DNA of 64,000 nucleotides. It comes from Prevotella sp. MA2016 (GTDB lineage: Bacteria > Bacteroidota > Bacteroidia > Bacteroidales > Bacteroidaceae). The DNA lies in NCBI RefSeq assembly GCF_000619825.1, contig NZ_JHUW01000013.1, forward strand, positions 1-64,000. The letters run 5' to 3'. The position numbers and the translations under genes were made by a program. The notes under the pieces were generated by a model. The model worked only from the letters and a program-made list of their open reading frames with translations, made no database searches and was not told where the DNA came from. Positions 47,232 through 54,192 of the stretch are shown here, piece after piece. Positions within the stretch are counted from its first letter, which is position 1. Every line of letters starts with the position of its first letter.

Positions 47232-49034
47232 TTATACTTTATTAGCCTTTTTACGCTGGTCGTGATCAAGGATAGTCTTGCGCATGCGCATTGACTTTGG
47301 TGTCACCTCAACCAACTCGTCCTGCTTGATATACTCCAGGCACTCCTCCAGGCTCATCACCGTCTTTGGAATGATGCGGGCCTTATCGTCGGTACCTGAT
47401 GCACGCACGTTGGTGAGCTGCTTAGCCTTGCACACGTTAACCACCAGGTCGTTGTCGTGCACGTGCTCGCCCACTACCTGACCCATGTAAACATCCTCAC
47501 CTGGATCGATGAAGAACTTACCACGGTCCTGCAGCTTGTCGATGGCATAAGCAAAGGCGTTGCCAGTATCCATTGAGATCATCGAACCGTTTACGCGGCG
47601 CTCAATCTCGCCCTTGTAAGGCTGATACTCCTTGAAGCGGTGGGCCATGATAGCCTCGCCCTGACTGGCAGTGAGCACATTGGTACGCAATCCGATGATA
47701 CCACGTGATGGGATGTCGAACTCGATGTTGACACGCTCACCCTGACTCTCCATAGAGGTCATCTCACCCTTACGGCGGGTCACCATATCAATCATCTTTG
47801 ATGCGAACTCCTCGGGCACGTTGATAGTCAGCTCCTCTACAGGCTCGTGCTTCACGCCGTCGATCTCCTTGTAGATAACCTGAGGCTGACCCACCTGCAG
47901 CTCGTAGCCCTCGCGGCGCATGGTCTCAACCAGCACTGAGAGGTGGAGCACACCGCGACCCGACACGATCCACTTATCGGTGCTATCCTCGAAAGGACGC
48001 ACGCGCAGCGCCAGGTTCTTCTCCAGCTCCTTCTCCAGTCGGTCGTTGATATGGCGTGATGTCACAAACTTACCCTCCTTACCAAAGAAAGGTGAGTCGT
48101 TGATCATGAAGAGCATCGACATGGTAGGCTCATCGATAGCGATAGGAGCCAGGGGCTCTGGATTCTCCAGGTCGCAGATGGTGTCGCCAATCTCAAACTT
48201 CTCCAGACCGATCACGGCACACATGTCGCCACACTCCACCTGATCGGTGCGCACATGGCTCATACCCTCAAACACGTGCAGCTCCTTAATCTTGGTTTTC
48301 TCCATAGAGCCATCACGATGTGCGATGGTAACCTGCATACCGTCTTTCAGGGTGCCGCGATGCACGCGACCCACGGCGATACGTCCCTGATAGCTTGAAT
48401 AGTCGAGCGAAGTGATAAGCATCTGTGGTGTTCCCTCCACCTGCTTTGGTGCGGGTATCACCTCCACAATCTTATCCAGCAGATAAGTGATATCTTCGGT
48501 AGGCTTCTTGTAGTCCTCGCTCATCCAACCATTCTTGGCCGAGCCATAGACTACAGGGAAGTCAAGCTGATCTTCTGTAGCATTGAGTGAGAACATCAGA
48601 TCGAACACCATCTCATACACCTCCTCAGGGCGGCAGTTAGGCTTATCTACCTTGTTTACAACCACGATGGGCTTCAATCCGATTTCGAGTGCTTTCTGAA
48701 GCACGAAACGCGTCTGGGGCATTGGTCCTTCGAAGGCATCCACCAACAGCAGGCAGCCATCGGCCATGTTGAGCACGCGCTCTACCTCACCACCGAAGTC
48801 AGAGTGTCCCGGAGTGTCAATGATATTGATTTTAACGCCTTTCCAATTGATACTGACGTTTTTTGAAAGAATAGTGATACCACGCTCGCGCTCCAAGTCG
48901 TTGGCATCAAGTACCTGATTGCTGAGATTCTGTCCATCACGGAACAAGTGTCCAGCCAGCATCATCTTGTCCACAAGTGTTGTCTTACCATGGTCAACAT
49001 GAGCAATAATTGCAATGTTTCTGATATCCTGCAT
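47232..49034 (-). CDS. typA: ribosome-associated GTPase TypA/BipA
   Basis: This 600-aa translational GTPase is involved in ribosome assembly and stress adaptation. The G domain starts [20 protein letters not shown], with switch region [22 protein letters not shown] and [10 protein letters not shown]. The EF-G-like domains III and V and the TypA-specific C-terminal domain ([19 protein letters not shown]) follow. The start at 49034 begins right at the conserved MQDIRN. An in-frame ATG 40 codons upstream would translate the promoter and repeat region and is rejected. The length is normal for the family. Confidence 0.96.
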   Translation of the reverse strand: MQDIRNIAIIAHVDHGKTTLVDKMMLAGHLFRDGQNLSNQVLDANDLERERGITILSKNVSINWKGVKINIIDTPGHSDFGGEVERVLNMADGCLLLVDAFEGPMPQTRFVLQKALEIGLKPIVVVNKVDKPNCRPEEVYEMVFDLMFSLNATEDQLDFPVVYGSAKNGWMSEDYKKPTEDITYLLDKIVEVIPAPKQVEGTPQMLITSLDYSSYQGRIAVGRVHRGTLKDGMQVTIAHRDGSMEKTKIKELHVFEGMSHVRTDQVECGDMCAVIGLEKFEIGDTICDLENPEPLAPIAIDEPTMSMLFMINDSPFFGKEGKFVTSRHINDRLEKELEKNLALRVRPFEDSTDKWIVSGRGVLHLSVLVETMRREGYELQVGQPQVIYKEIDGVKHEPVEELTINVPEEFASKMIDMVTRRKGEMTSMESQGERVNIEFDIPSRGIIGLRTNVLTASQGEAIMAHRFKEYQPYKGEIERRVNGSMISMDTGNAFAYAIDKLQDRGKFFIDPGEDVYMGQVVGEHVHDNDLVVNVCKAKQLTNVRASGTDDKARIIPKTVMSLEECLEYIKQDELVEVTPKSMRMRKTILDHDQRKKANKV

Positions 49035-49058
49035 ACTATTTAAATTGTTTTGCGGGTG

Positions 49059-49066
49059 CAAAGTTA
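49059..49066 (-). promoter_or_regulatory. candidate -7 box for typA
   Basis: On the minus strand this reads TAACTTTG, 24 bp before the typA start. The expected -33 position falls in a GTGTAATCCGTGCC repeat element and reads TGT, not TTG. Confidence 0.5.
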
Positions 49067-49082
49067 CAAAAAAATAGGCACG

Positions 49083-49107
49083 GATTACACGAATTTCACG
49101 AATATTT
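49083..49107 (-). repeat. GTGTAATCCGTGCC-type element before typA
   Basis: Read on the minus strand, the element contains ATTCGTGAAATTCGTGTAATC and continues to CCGTGCCTA. It is the same family as the elements upstream of nagB (35611) and the YfhO-like gene (51623), and has the same position relative to the -7 box. Confidence 0.7.
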
Positions 49108-49130
49108 TGCAAAAACGGGTCATTTTTTCG

Positions 49131-49152
49131 CGTAATTCGCGCAATTCGTGCC
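49131..49152 (+). repeat. GCGTAATTCGCGCAATTCGTGCC element before rpsO
   Basis: Two or three diverged copies of a CGTGTAATTC-like unit ending in CGTGCC lie just upstream of the rpsO promoter, in opposite orientation to the typA element, so the two face each other across about 25 bp. Confidence 0.65.
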
Positions 49153-49160
49153 AAAATAAT

Positions 49161-49191
49161 TTGGTGGAATGCAGAATTTGTTGTAATTTTG
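49161..49191 (+). promoter_or_regulatory. promoter of rpsO
   Basis: TTG at 49161-49163, a 20-bp spacer and TAATTTTG at 49184-49191 form a canonical Bacteroidales promoter. The predicted transcript begins near 49198, giving a leader of about 107 nt. Confidence 0.72.
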
Positions 49192-49196
49192 CAGCC

Positions 49197-49238
49197 GCAT
49201 TTCGGAAAATCCGATGCATCTGACGACGTAAACTCGTC
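49197..49238 (+). promoter_or_regulatory. two small hairpins in rpsO leader
   Basis: The first hairpin (49197-49217) pairs GCAT with ATGC and CGGA with TCCG around an AAA loop, with a TT bulge. The second pairs GACGA (49222-49226) with TCGTC (49234-49238). They lie at the very start of the predicted rpsO transcript and could be part of an S15-binding autoregulatory leader. This is inference from position. Confidence 0.35.
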
Positions 49239-49305
49239 TGTGATTAGGCAAGAATCGCGTCTGAAAGATGTTTATGCAAACAATTATTTAATCACATTAA
49301 AAATT

Positions 49306-49575
49306 ATGTATTTAGACAAGGCAAAGAAGGAGGAGATCTTTGGTCAGTATGGTAAGAGCACAACAGACACTGGTTCTGCAGAGGCTCAGATCGCACTCTT
49401 CAGCTATCGTATCTCTCACCTGACAGAGCACCTGAAGAAGAATCACAAGGACCACAACACTGCACGTTCACTCACCATGATGGTAGGTAAGCGTCGTAAG
49501 CTTCTGAAGTATCTGTACAATACCGATATCAATCGTTATCGTGCAATCATCAAGGCTCTTGGTCTGCGTAAGTAA
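49306..49575 (+). CDS. rpsO: 30S ribosomal protein S15
   Basis: This 89-aa ribosomal protein S15 binds 16S rRNA in the platform. DTGSAEAQIALFSYRI and HTARSLTMMVGKRRKLLKYL are the conserved rRNA-binding regions. The start at 49306 gives exactly the standard length; an in-frame upstream ATG at 49189 lies in the promoter. It is a single-gene unit with its own promoter, a 107-nt leader and a terminator. Confidence 0.97.
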   Translation: MYLDKAKKEEIFGQYGKSTTDTGSAEAQIALFSYRISHLTEHLKKNHKDHNTARSLTMMVGKRRKLLKYLYNTDINRYRAIIKALGLRK

Positions 49576-49603
49576 TCCATTGCTTACACTCAAGCAAAAA
49601 ATA

Positions 49604-49637
49604 ATCCCCGTCTCGATTGAGGCGGGGATGTTTTTTT
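49604..49637 (+). terminator. bidirectional terminator rpsO/luxS
   Basis: An 11-bp stem with one G-T pair (49604-49614 with 49619-49629) and a GATT loop is followed by GTTTTTTT on the plus strand and preceded by AAAAAATA, so it serves both rpsO and, in the other direction, luxS. Confidence 0.85.
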
Positions 49638-50130
49638 ATGCATCTGCGAAGATCTTTCCGTCTTCGAGTGTGATCTGCAGTTTGGTGTATTCCGAGTGGA
49701 AATCGTTCTGCAGGCGATCCAGATAGCGTGCGCTTTCCCATTTGCACATGGGCAGGTCGTGCAGCAGATAGTTGCCACAGGCCTGTGGCTCCGTAGCGGG
49801 CACGGCGTCCTGCGTCAGAATCCACTTCAGGCATTCGATAGTGAGTCGGCGCATATCCTCTACGGTGTAATGGCCTGTCATGATGATATACATGCCCGTG
49901 AGACATCCCATCGGACCAACATAAACCACATCTTCTTTTGCTTCGCTATTGCGGAACCATGTTGCCATCAGGTGTTCCAGACTGTGCATGGCCGATGGGG
50001 CCACAGCTGGTTCCTTATTGGGTTCGGTGATACGTAAGTCAAATGTGGTGAAACCCTTGTCCTCGCGCGACACATAGATGCCGGGCTTCAGCTGGGTATG
50101 ATCAATTGTAAAACTCTGTATAACTTCCAT
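49636..50130 (-). CDS. luxS: S-ribosylhomocysteine lyase (AI-2 synthesis)
   Basis: This 164-aa LuxS cleaves S-ribosylhomocysteine to homocysteine and DPD, the precursor of autoinducer-2. The metal site is His49 and His53 in HSLEHLMATW plus Cys118 in PQACGN; the catalytic Cys76 is in GPMGCLTGMY. The length is standard. It lies directly downstream of mtnN, which makes its substrate, so both steps of SAH recycling are in one likely transcript. The gap to mtnN carries a TTTTTACA octamer repeat. Confidence 0.97.
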   Translation of the reverse strand: MEVIQSFTIDHTQLKPGIYVSREDKGFTTFDLRITEPNKEPAVAPSAMHSLEHLMATWFRNSEAKEDVVYVGPMGCLTGMYIIMTGHYTVEDMRRLTIECLKWILTQDAVPATEPQACGNYLLHDLPMCKWESARYLDRLQNDFHSEYTKLQITLEDGKIFADA

Positions 50131-50134
50131 TCAA

Positions 50135-50158
50135 TTTTTACATTTTTACATTTTTAAA
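50135..50158. repeat. octamer repeat TTTTTACA between mtnN and luxS
   Basis: Two TTTTTACA units and a TTTTTAAA variant fill the gap between the mtnN stop and the luxS start. The same unit is present in four copies at 50811-50842 on the other side of mtnN. Confidence 0.75.
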
Positions 50159-50171
50159 TTTTTTAATTTTC

Positions 50172-50801
50172 CTACAGGCTTTCGATGAATGTTTTGGTGG
50201 TTTGGAACGATTTTTCGGCCACGGTGTCCCAGAAATTGTGATACTGCGAGGCATCGGTGTCGCGCAGGGGGATATCACTAATCAGTCGGAACGAGATGAA
50301 TGGCACGTTGTAGATATGACATACCTGCGCGATGGCACAGCTCTCCATGTCGACAGCCTTAGCCTCGGGGAAGTGACTTACTATCTCGCGCATCTTATCC
50401 TTCGAATCCACAAACCAGTCGCCTGTAACAATCAGTCCGGGTTTAGCACCAGTCTGCTTGGCTTTCTCCAGCAGATATGGGTCGGCCTGATAACGTGCTG
50501 GCAGACCCTGCACCTGACCATAGACGGTATTCTCGTCGATGGCAAAGCCACAATACACATCGTGGTAAGTGAGTTCAGAACTTACCACCACATCCTGTAG
50601 GTTGATGTCGTCACCATTGCCACCGGCACATCCGCTAGAGATGATACAGTCGGGTTTGTACTGTCTGATCATCTCAACAGTCTGTATGGCAGCATTTACT
50701 GTGGCGATACCACTCTTCTGCAGAATCACTTTATCTTCTGGAAATAATGGACGGAGCTGCTTCAGTTCCTTTTCCATCGCTACGATCATTCCTATCTTCA
50801 T
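50172..50801 (-). CDS. mtnN: 5'-methylthioadenosine/S-adenosylhomocysteine nucleosidase
   Basis: This 209-aa MTAN/Pfs enzyme removes adenine from SAH and MTA. MKIGMIVAMEKEL carries the N-terminal catalytic Glu region; SGCAGG and the purine-site AVDMESCAIAQV and LISDIPLRD (catalytic Asp) are typical. The length is slightly below Escherichia coli MTAN (232). It lies between a TrmH-type methyltransferase and luxS. The gene is flanked on both sides by arrays of the same TTTTACAT repeat. Confidence 0.94.
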   Translation of the reverse strand: MKIGMIVAMEKELKQLRPLFPEDKVILQKSGIATVNAAIQTVEMIRQYKPDCIISSGCAGGNGDDINLQDVVVSSELTYHDVYCGFAIDENTVYGQVQGLPARYQADPYLLEKAKQTGAKPGLIVTGDWFVDSKDKMREIVSHFPEAKAVDMESCAIAQVCHIYNVPFISFRLISDIPLRDTDASQYHNFWDTVAEKSFQTTKTFIESL

Positions 50802-50810
50802 ATTGGACTA

Positions 50811-50842
50811 TTTTACATTTTTACATTTTTACATTTTTACAT
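50811..50842. repeat. octamer repeat TTTTACAT x4 at the TrmH-mtnN junction
   Basis: Four perfect TTTTACAT units run from the mtnN upstream gap into the 3' end of the TrmH-family gene, where they encode its last residues (KNVKM) and stop codon. Confidence 0.85.
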
Positions 50843-51597
50843 TGCCTCTGGCGCACTGCTTCGTACATCAGGATGGCAGCTGATACGCTCACGTTCAGCG
50901 AGTCGAGTCGGCCCAGCATGGGGATGCGGATATGTGCATCGGCAGCCTCGCGCCACTGGTTGGTGAGTCCGGTGCTCTCGGTACCCATCACGATGGCTGT
51001 GCCCTGTGTCATGTCGTAATCGTAGTATTCGTAAGAATCCTGCAGTTGGGCAGTGAGAATCTTGATACCACGCTCTTTGAGAAAGGCGATACACTCCTGC
51101 GAGGTGCACACAGCTGTGGGCACGCAGAACACGCCCCCGATGCTGGCACGAATCACGTTGGGATTATACAAATCCGTGAGCGGGTCGCACACAATCAGTG
51201 CGTCGATGCCAGCAGCCTCGGCCGAGCGCAAGATGGCCCCCAGATTGCCAGGCTTCTCAACGCTCTCAAGCACCACTATTAGTGGTGAGTGTTCTTGCGT
51301 CCCTCCGGTAGCAAGCGAGCGGAGTGTTGAGAGATTATGCTCTTTGCATCGCACCACGGCGATGTGGCCTTCGGTGCTGCCACGATAGGCCATCTTCTCA
51401 TAGACCTGTGGGGTGACGTTCTTGTTGAGGATATACTCCTCCACCACCTCGTAGCCGCAAGCCTTGCAGTGCTCTATCTCGCGCTGGCCCTCTACCACAA
51501 AGAGCCCTTCTTCACGTCGTAGCGATGACTTCTGCTGCAGGGCTACCACGTGCTTAATCCTGGCGTTTTGTACGCTTGTAATGATTGTTTCTTCCAT
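50821..51597 (-). CDS. TrmH/SpoU-family RNA 2'-O-methyltransferase
   Basis: This 258-aa SPOUT methyltransferase has an N-terminal substrate-binding domain (EGLFVVEGQREIE) and a C-terminal knotted domain. The latter carries the SpoU motifs NLGAILRSAEAAG, IVMGTESTGLT and IPMLGRLDSLNVSVSAAI. It would use SAM to methylate ribose in rRNA or tRNA; the target is not predictable. The start at 51597 (MEETIITSVQNARIK) is preferred to an ATG 25 codons upstream lying in the promoter. Its C-terminal five residues are encoded by the octamer repeat. SAH from its reaction is the substrate of mtnN, the next gene. Confidence 0.92.
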   Translation of the reverse strand: MEETIITSVQNARIKHVVALQQKSSLRREEGLFVVEGQREIEHCKACGYEVVEEYILNKNVTPQVYEKMAYRGSTEGHIAVVRCKEHNLSTLRSLATGGTQEHSPLIVVLESVEKPGNLGAILRSAEAAGIDALIVCDPLTDLYNPNVIRASIGGVFCVPTAVCTSQECIAFLKERGIKILTAQLQDSYEYYDYDMTQGTAIVMGTESTGLTNQWREAADAHIRIPMLGRLDSLNVSVSAAILMYEAVRQRQCKNVKM

Positions 51598-51606
51598 ATT
51601 TTGCTG

Positions 51607-51614
51607 CAAAATTA
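51607..51614 (-). promoter_or_regulatory. candidate -7 box for TrmH-mtnN-luxS genes
   Basis: On the minus strand this reads TAATTTTG, 9 bp before the start codon; no TTG at the -33 distance. A leader this short would be unusual. Confidence 0.35.
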
Positions 51615-51622
51615 TAAAAAAT

Positions 51623-51649
51623 CCGCGTAATCCGTGTAATCCGTGCCTA
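51623..51649 (+). repeat. CGTGTAATC direct repeat element before YfhO-like gene
   Basis: Tandem CGCGTAATC, CGTGTAATC and CGTGCCTA units lie immediately before the -7 box of the YfhO-like gene. Same family as 35611-35637 and 49083-49107. Confidence 0.75.
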
Positions 51650-51657
51650 AAAAATTG

Positions 51658-51665
51658 TATCTTTG
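51658..51665 (+). promoter_or_regulatory. candidate -7 box for YfhO-like gene
   Basis: TATCTTTG lies 26 bp before the start codon and would serve the long operon that follows (YfhO-like, fkp, GSCFA). The -33 region is occupied by the CGTGTAATC repeat. Confidence 0.55.
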
Positions 51666-51691
51666 CAGGCAAATTAAATAATTTGCAAGTT

Positions 51692-54178
51692 ATGACATTA
51701 CTGAAAAAATGGCTGCCAGACCTCTTGGCAGTGTTGTTATTCGCCGTTTTGGCATTTGCCTATTTCTTCCCTGCTGATATCGAGGGACGTATCCTTTATC
51801 GTCATGATGCGTCGGCTGGTCGTGGTGCCGGTCAGGAGGGTATAGAGTATATGCAGAAAACGGGCGAGCGTAGTCGTTGGACCAACGCCCTCTTTGGTGG
51901 TATGCCCACCTATCAGATGGCGCCATCCTACAAATCAACCGACAAACTGAGTATGATGACTAAGATCTACCATCTGTTCTTGCCTGAGAATGTGTGGTAT
52001 GTCTTTGCCTATCTGTTGGGATTCTATATCCTGCTGCGTGCGTTCGATTTCCGTCAGCACCTGGCAGCCTTGGGCTCCATTGTGTGGGCCTTCAGCACCT
52101 ATTTCCTCATCATCATTGCAGCCGGACATATCTGGAAGGTGTGGGCGCTGGCCTATCTGCCACCACTGATAGCCGGACTGGTGCTGGCCTATCGTGGCAG
52201 ATATTTGTGGGGATTTGTGCTCACAGCCATTTTTACGGCTTTTGAGATCAATGCCAACCACGTGCAGATGACCTACTACTATCTGTTTATCATCCTGGCG
52301 ATGGTGATAGCCTGGCTGGTGGATGCCATCCGCAAGCATGAGATGGCCCGTTTTGCCAAGGCCACTGCCGTGTGCATCGCCGGTGCTGCCATCGGTGTGT
52401 GCATCAACCTCTCTAACCTCTACCACACCTGGCAGTATGGTCAGGAGTCAATGCGTGGCAAGAGTGAGCTGGTGAAGCAGAACTCGGCCAACCAGACTAA
52501 CAGCGGACTGGAGCGCGACTATATCACACAGTGGAGCTATGGCATCGACGAAACCTGGACGCTGCTCATCCCTAACACCAAGGGTGGTGCCTCGGTGCCC
52601 ATGAGTGAGAGCAAGATAGCCATGGCGAAAGCCGATCCTACCTACGAGTCGATTTATCAGCAGATAGGTCAGTATTGGGGCGAACAGCCTGGCACCAGTG
52701 GTCCTGTGTATGTAGGTGCCTTTGTGATGATGCTCTTCGTGCTGGGCCTGTTTATCGTCAAGGGCCCCATGAAGTGGGCACTGCTTGGTGTCACCATCCT
52801 CTCGATACTCCTGTCGTGGGGTCGTAACTTCATGCCGTTCACCGATTTCTTCCTCGACTATGTGCCCATGTACGCCAAGTTCCGTACGGTGGCCTCGATA
52901 CTGGTGATAGCCGAGTTCACGATTCCCCTGCTGGCCATGATGGCCCTGAAGACACTTGTAGATGGAGAGGTGGAGAAGCAGAAGCTCAATAAGTATCTCG
53001 CCCTGTCGTTTGCCCTCACAGCCGGTTTCTGCCTGCTGTTTGCTGTGGCACCCACGATGTGTTTCGATAGTTTCGTATCGTCGAGCGAGATTCGCGCCCT
53101 GAGCACCCTGCCTCAGGAGCACATCCAGCCACTTCTCAGCAATCTGGTGGATATGCGCATAGCCGTGTTTACAGCCGACTGCTGGCGCTCGTTCCTCATC
53201 ATCCTGGCCGGTACAGCCCTGCTGCTCTCGTTTATCTATGGCAAGCTGAAGAAGGAGTATGCCATCGGCATCATCCTGGTGCTGTGCCTGATCGACCTCT
53301 GGCAGGTGAACAAGCGCTATCTGAATGATGCGATGTTTGTGCCCGAGAGCGAGCGCGAGGCTCCCCAGCAGATGTCTCAGACCGATGAGTTGATTCTGCG
53401 TGATAAGACACTCGACTACCGTGTGCTGAATCTCGCATCCAATACCTTTAATGAGAACGAGACCTCTTACTATCATAAGAGCATCGGTGGCTATCATGCT
53501 GCCAAGCTGCGCCGCTATCAGGAGATGATAGAGCAGTATATCTCGCCCGAGATGCAGAAGCTGATGGGCGCTGTGGCCGAGGCTGGTGGTGATATGACCC
53601 AGGTGAAGGGCGACAGCATCTGTCCCGTCATCAACATGCTCAACACCCGCTATCTCATCCTTCCGCTTCAGGGCGGACAAACCGTGCCCATCCAGAACCC
53701 CTATGCATTGGGCAATGCCTGGTTTGTGGATAAGATCAGTTATGTGAAGAATGCTAACGAAGAGATACAGCAGGTTGGAAAGATTAACCTGCGCCATGAG
53801 GCTGTGGCCGACGAGAAGTTCCAGGCCCAGCTGGGCGAGGCTGTGACTCAGGACACCACCAGCACGGTGGCCATCAAGAGCTACGAGCCCAACCAGCTCA
53901 CCTACGAGGTCAACTCGGGCAAGGGCGGTGTGTTGGTGTTCTCAGAGATTTATTATCCCGGTTGGACAGCCACTGTTGATGGCGAGCCAGCAGAGTTGGG
54001 TAGGGTAGATTACATTCTGCGTGCCCTCCAGGTGAAGCCCGGTCGCCACGAGGTAGTGCTCAGCTTCTTCCCCAAGTCGGTAGATGTTACTGAGTCGATT
54101 GCTTATACAGCCTATGCCATCTTGTTGCTGGTGCTCATCGGCACAGCCGTGATGTATTGGCGCAAAAAGAAAGCCTAA
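51692..54178 (+). CDS. YfhO-like multi-pass membrane protein
   Basis: This 828-aa protein has about 12-14 TM helices in its first 530 residues and at the very C-terminus (IAYTAYAILLLVLIGTAVMYW). Between them is a soluble domain of about 250 residues that ends in VFSEIYYPGWTATVDG, the hallmark of YfhO-family GT-C-like proteins. Such proteins are thought to help glycosylate cell-envelope polymers, but the reaction in Bacteroidetes is not known. ATG 51692 is chosen because it starts the first helix. It is followed after 14 bp by fkp, which may hint at a link with surface fucosylation. Confidence 0.85.
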   Translation: MTLLKKWLPDLLAVLLFAVLAFAYFFPADIEGRILYRHDASAGRGAGQEGIEYMQKTGERSRWTNALFGGMPTYQMAPSYKSTDKLSMMTKIYHLFLPENVWYVFAYLLGFYILLRAFDFRQHLAALGSIVWAFSTYFLIIIAAGHIWKVWALAYLPPLIAGLVLAYRGRYLWGFVLTAIFTAFEINANHVQMTYYYLFIILAMVIAWLVDAIRKHEMARFAKATAVCIAGAAIGVCINLSNLYHTWQYGQESMRGKSELVKQNSANQTNSGLERDYITQWSYGIDETWTLLIPNTKGGASVPMSESKIAMAKADPTYESIYQQIGQYWGEQPGTSGPVYVGAFVMMLFVLGLFIVKGPMKWALLGVTILSILLSWGRNFMPFTDFFLDYVPMYAKFRTVASILVIAEFTIPLLAMMALKTLVDGEVEKQKLNKYLALSFALTAGFCLLFAVAPTMCFDSFVSSSEIRALSTLPQEHIQPLLSNLVDMRIAVFTADCWRSFLIILAGTALLLSFIYGKLKKEYAIGIILVLCLIDLWQVNKRYLNDAMFVPESEREAPQQMSQTDELILRDKTLDYRVLNLASNTFNENETSYYHKSIGGYHAAKLRRYQEMIEQYISPEMQKLMGAVAEAGGDMTQVKGDSICPVINMLNTRYLILPLQGGQTVPIQNPYALGNAWFVDKISYVKNANEEIQQVGKINLRHEAVADEKFQAQLGEAVTQDTTSTVAIKSYEPNQLTYEVNSGKGGVLVFSEIYYPGWTATVDGEPAELGRVDYILRALQVKPGRHEVVLSFFPKSVDVTESIAYTAYAILLLVLIGTAVMYWRKKKA

Positions 54179-54192
54179 AGAATTAAGTTCAA

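Noticed and set aside
49035..49154. 40-residue N-terminal extension of TypA
   Set aside because: It would translate the TAACTTTG box and the GTGTAATC repeat, while the standard TypA N-terminus begins at 49034.
52448..53797. A 449-codon open frame on the minus strand opposite the YfhO-like gene
   Set aside because: It mirrors the codon pattern of the real plus-strand membrane protein, has low-complexity His/Gln-rich sequence and no recognisable motif.
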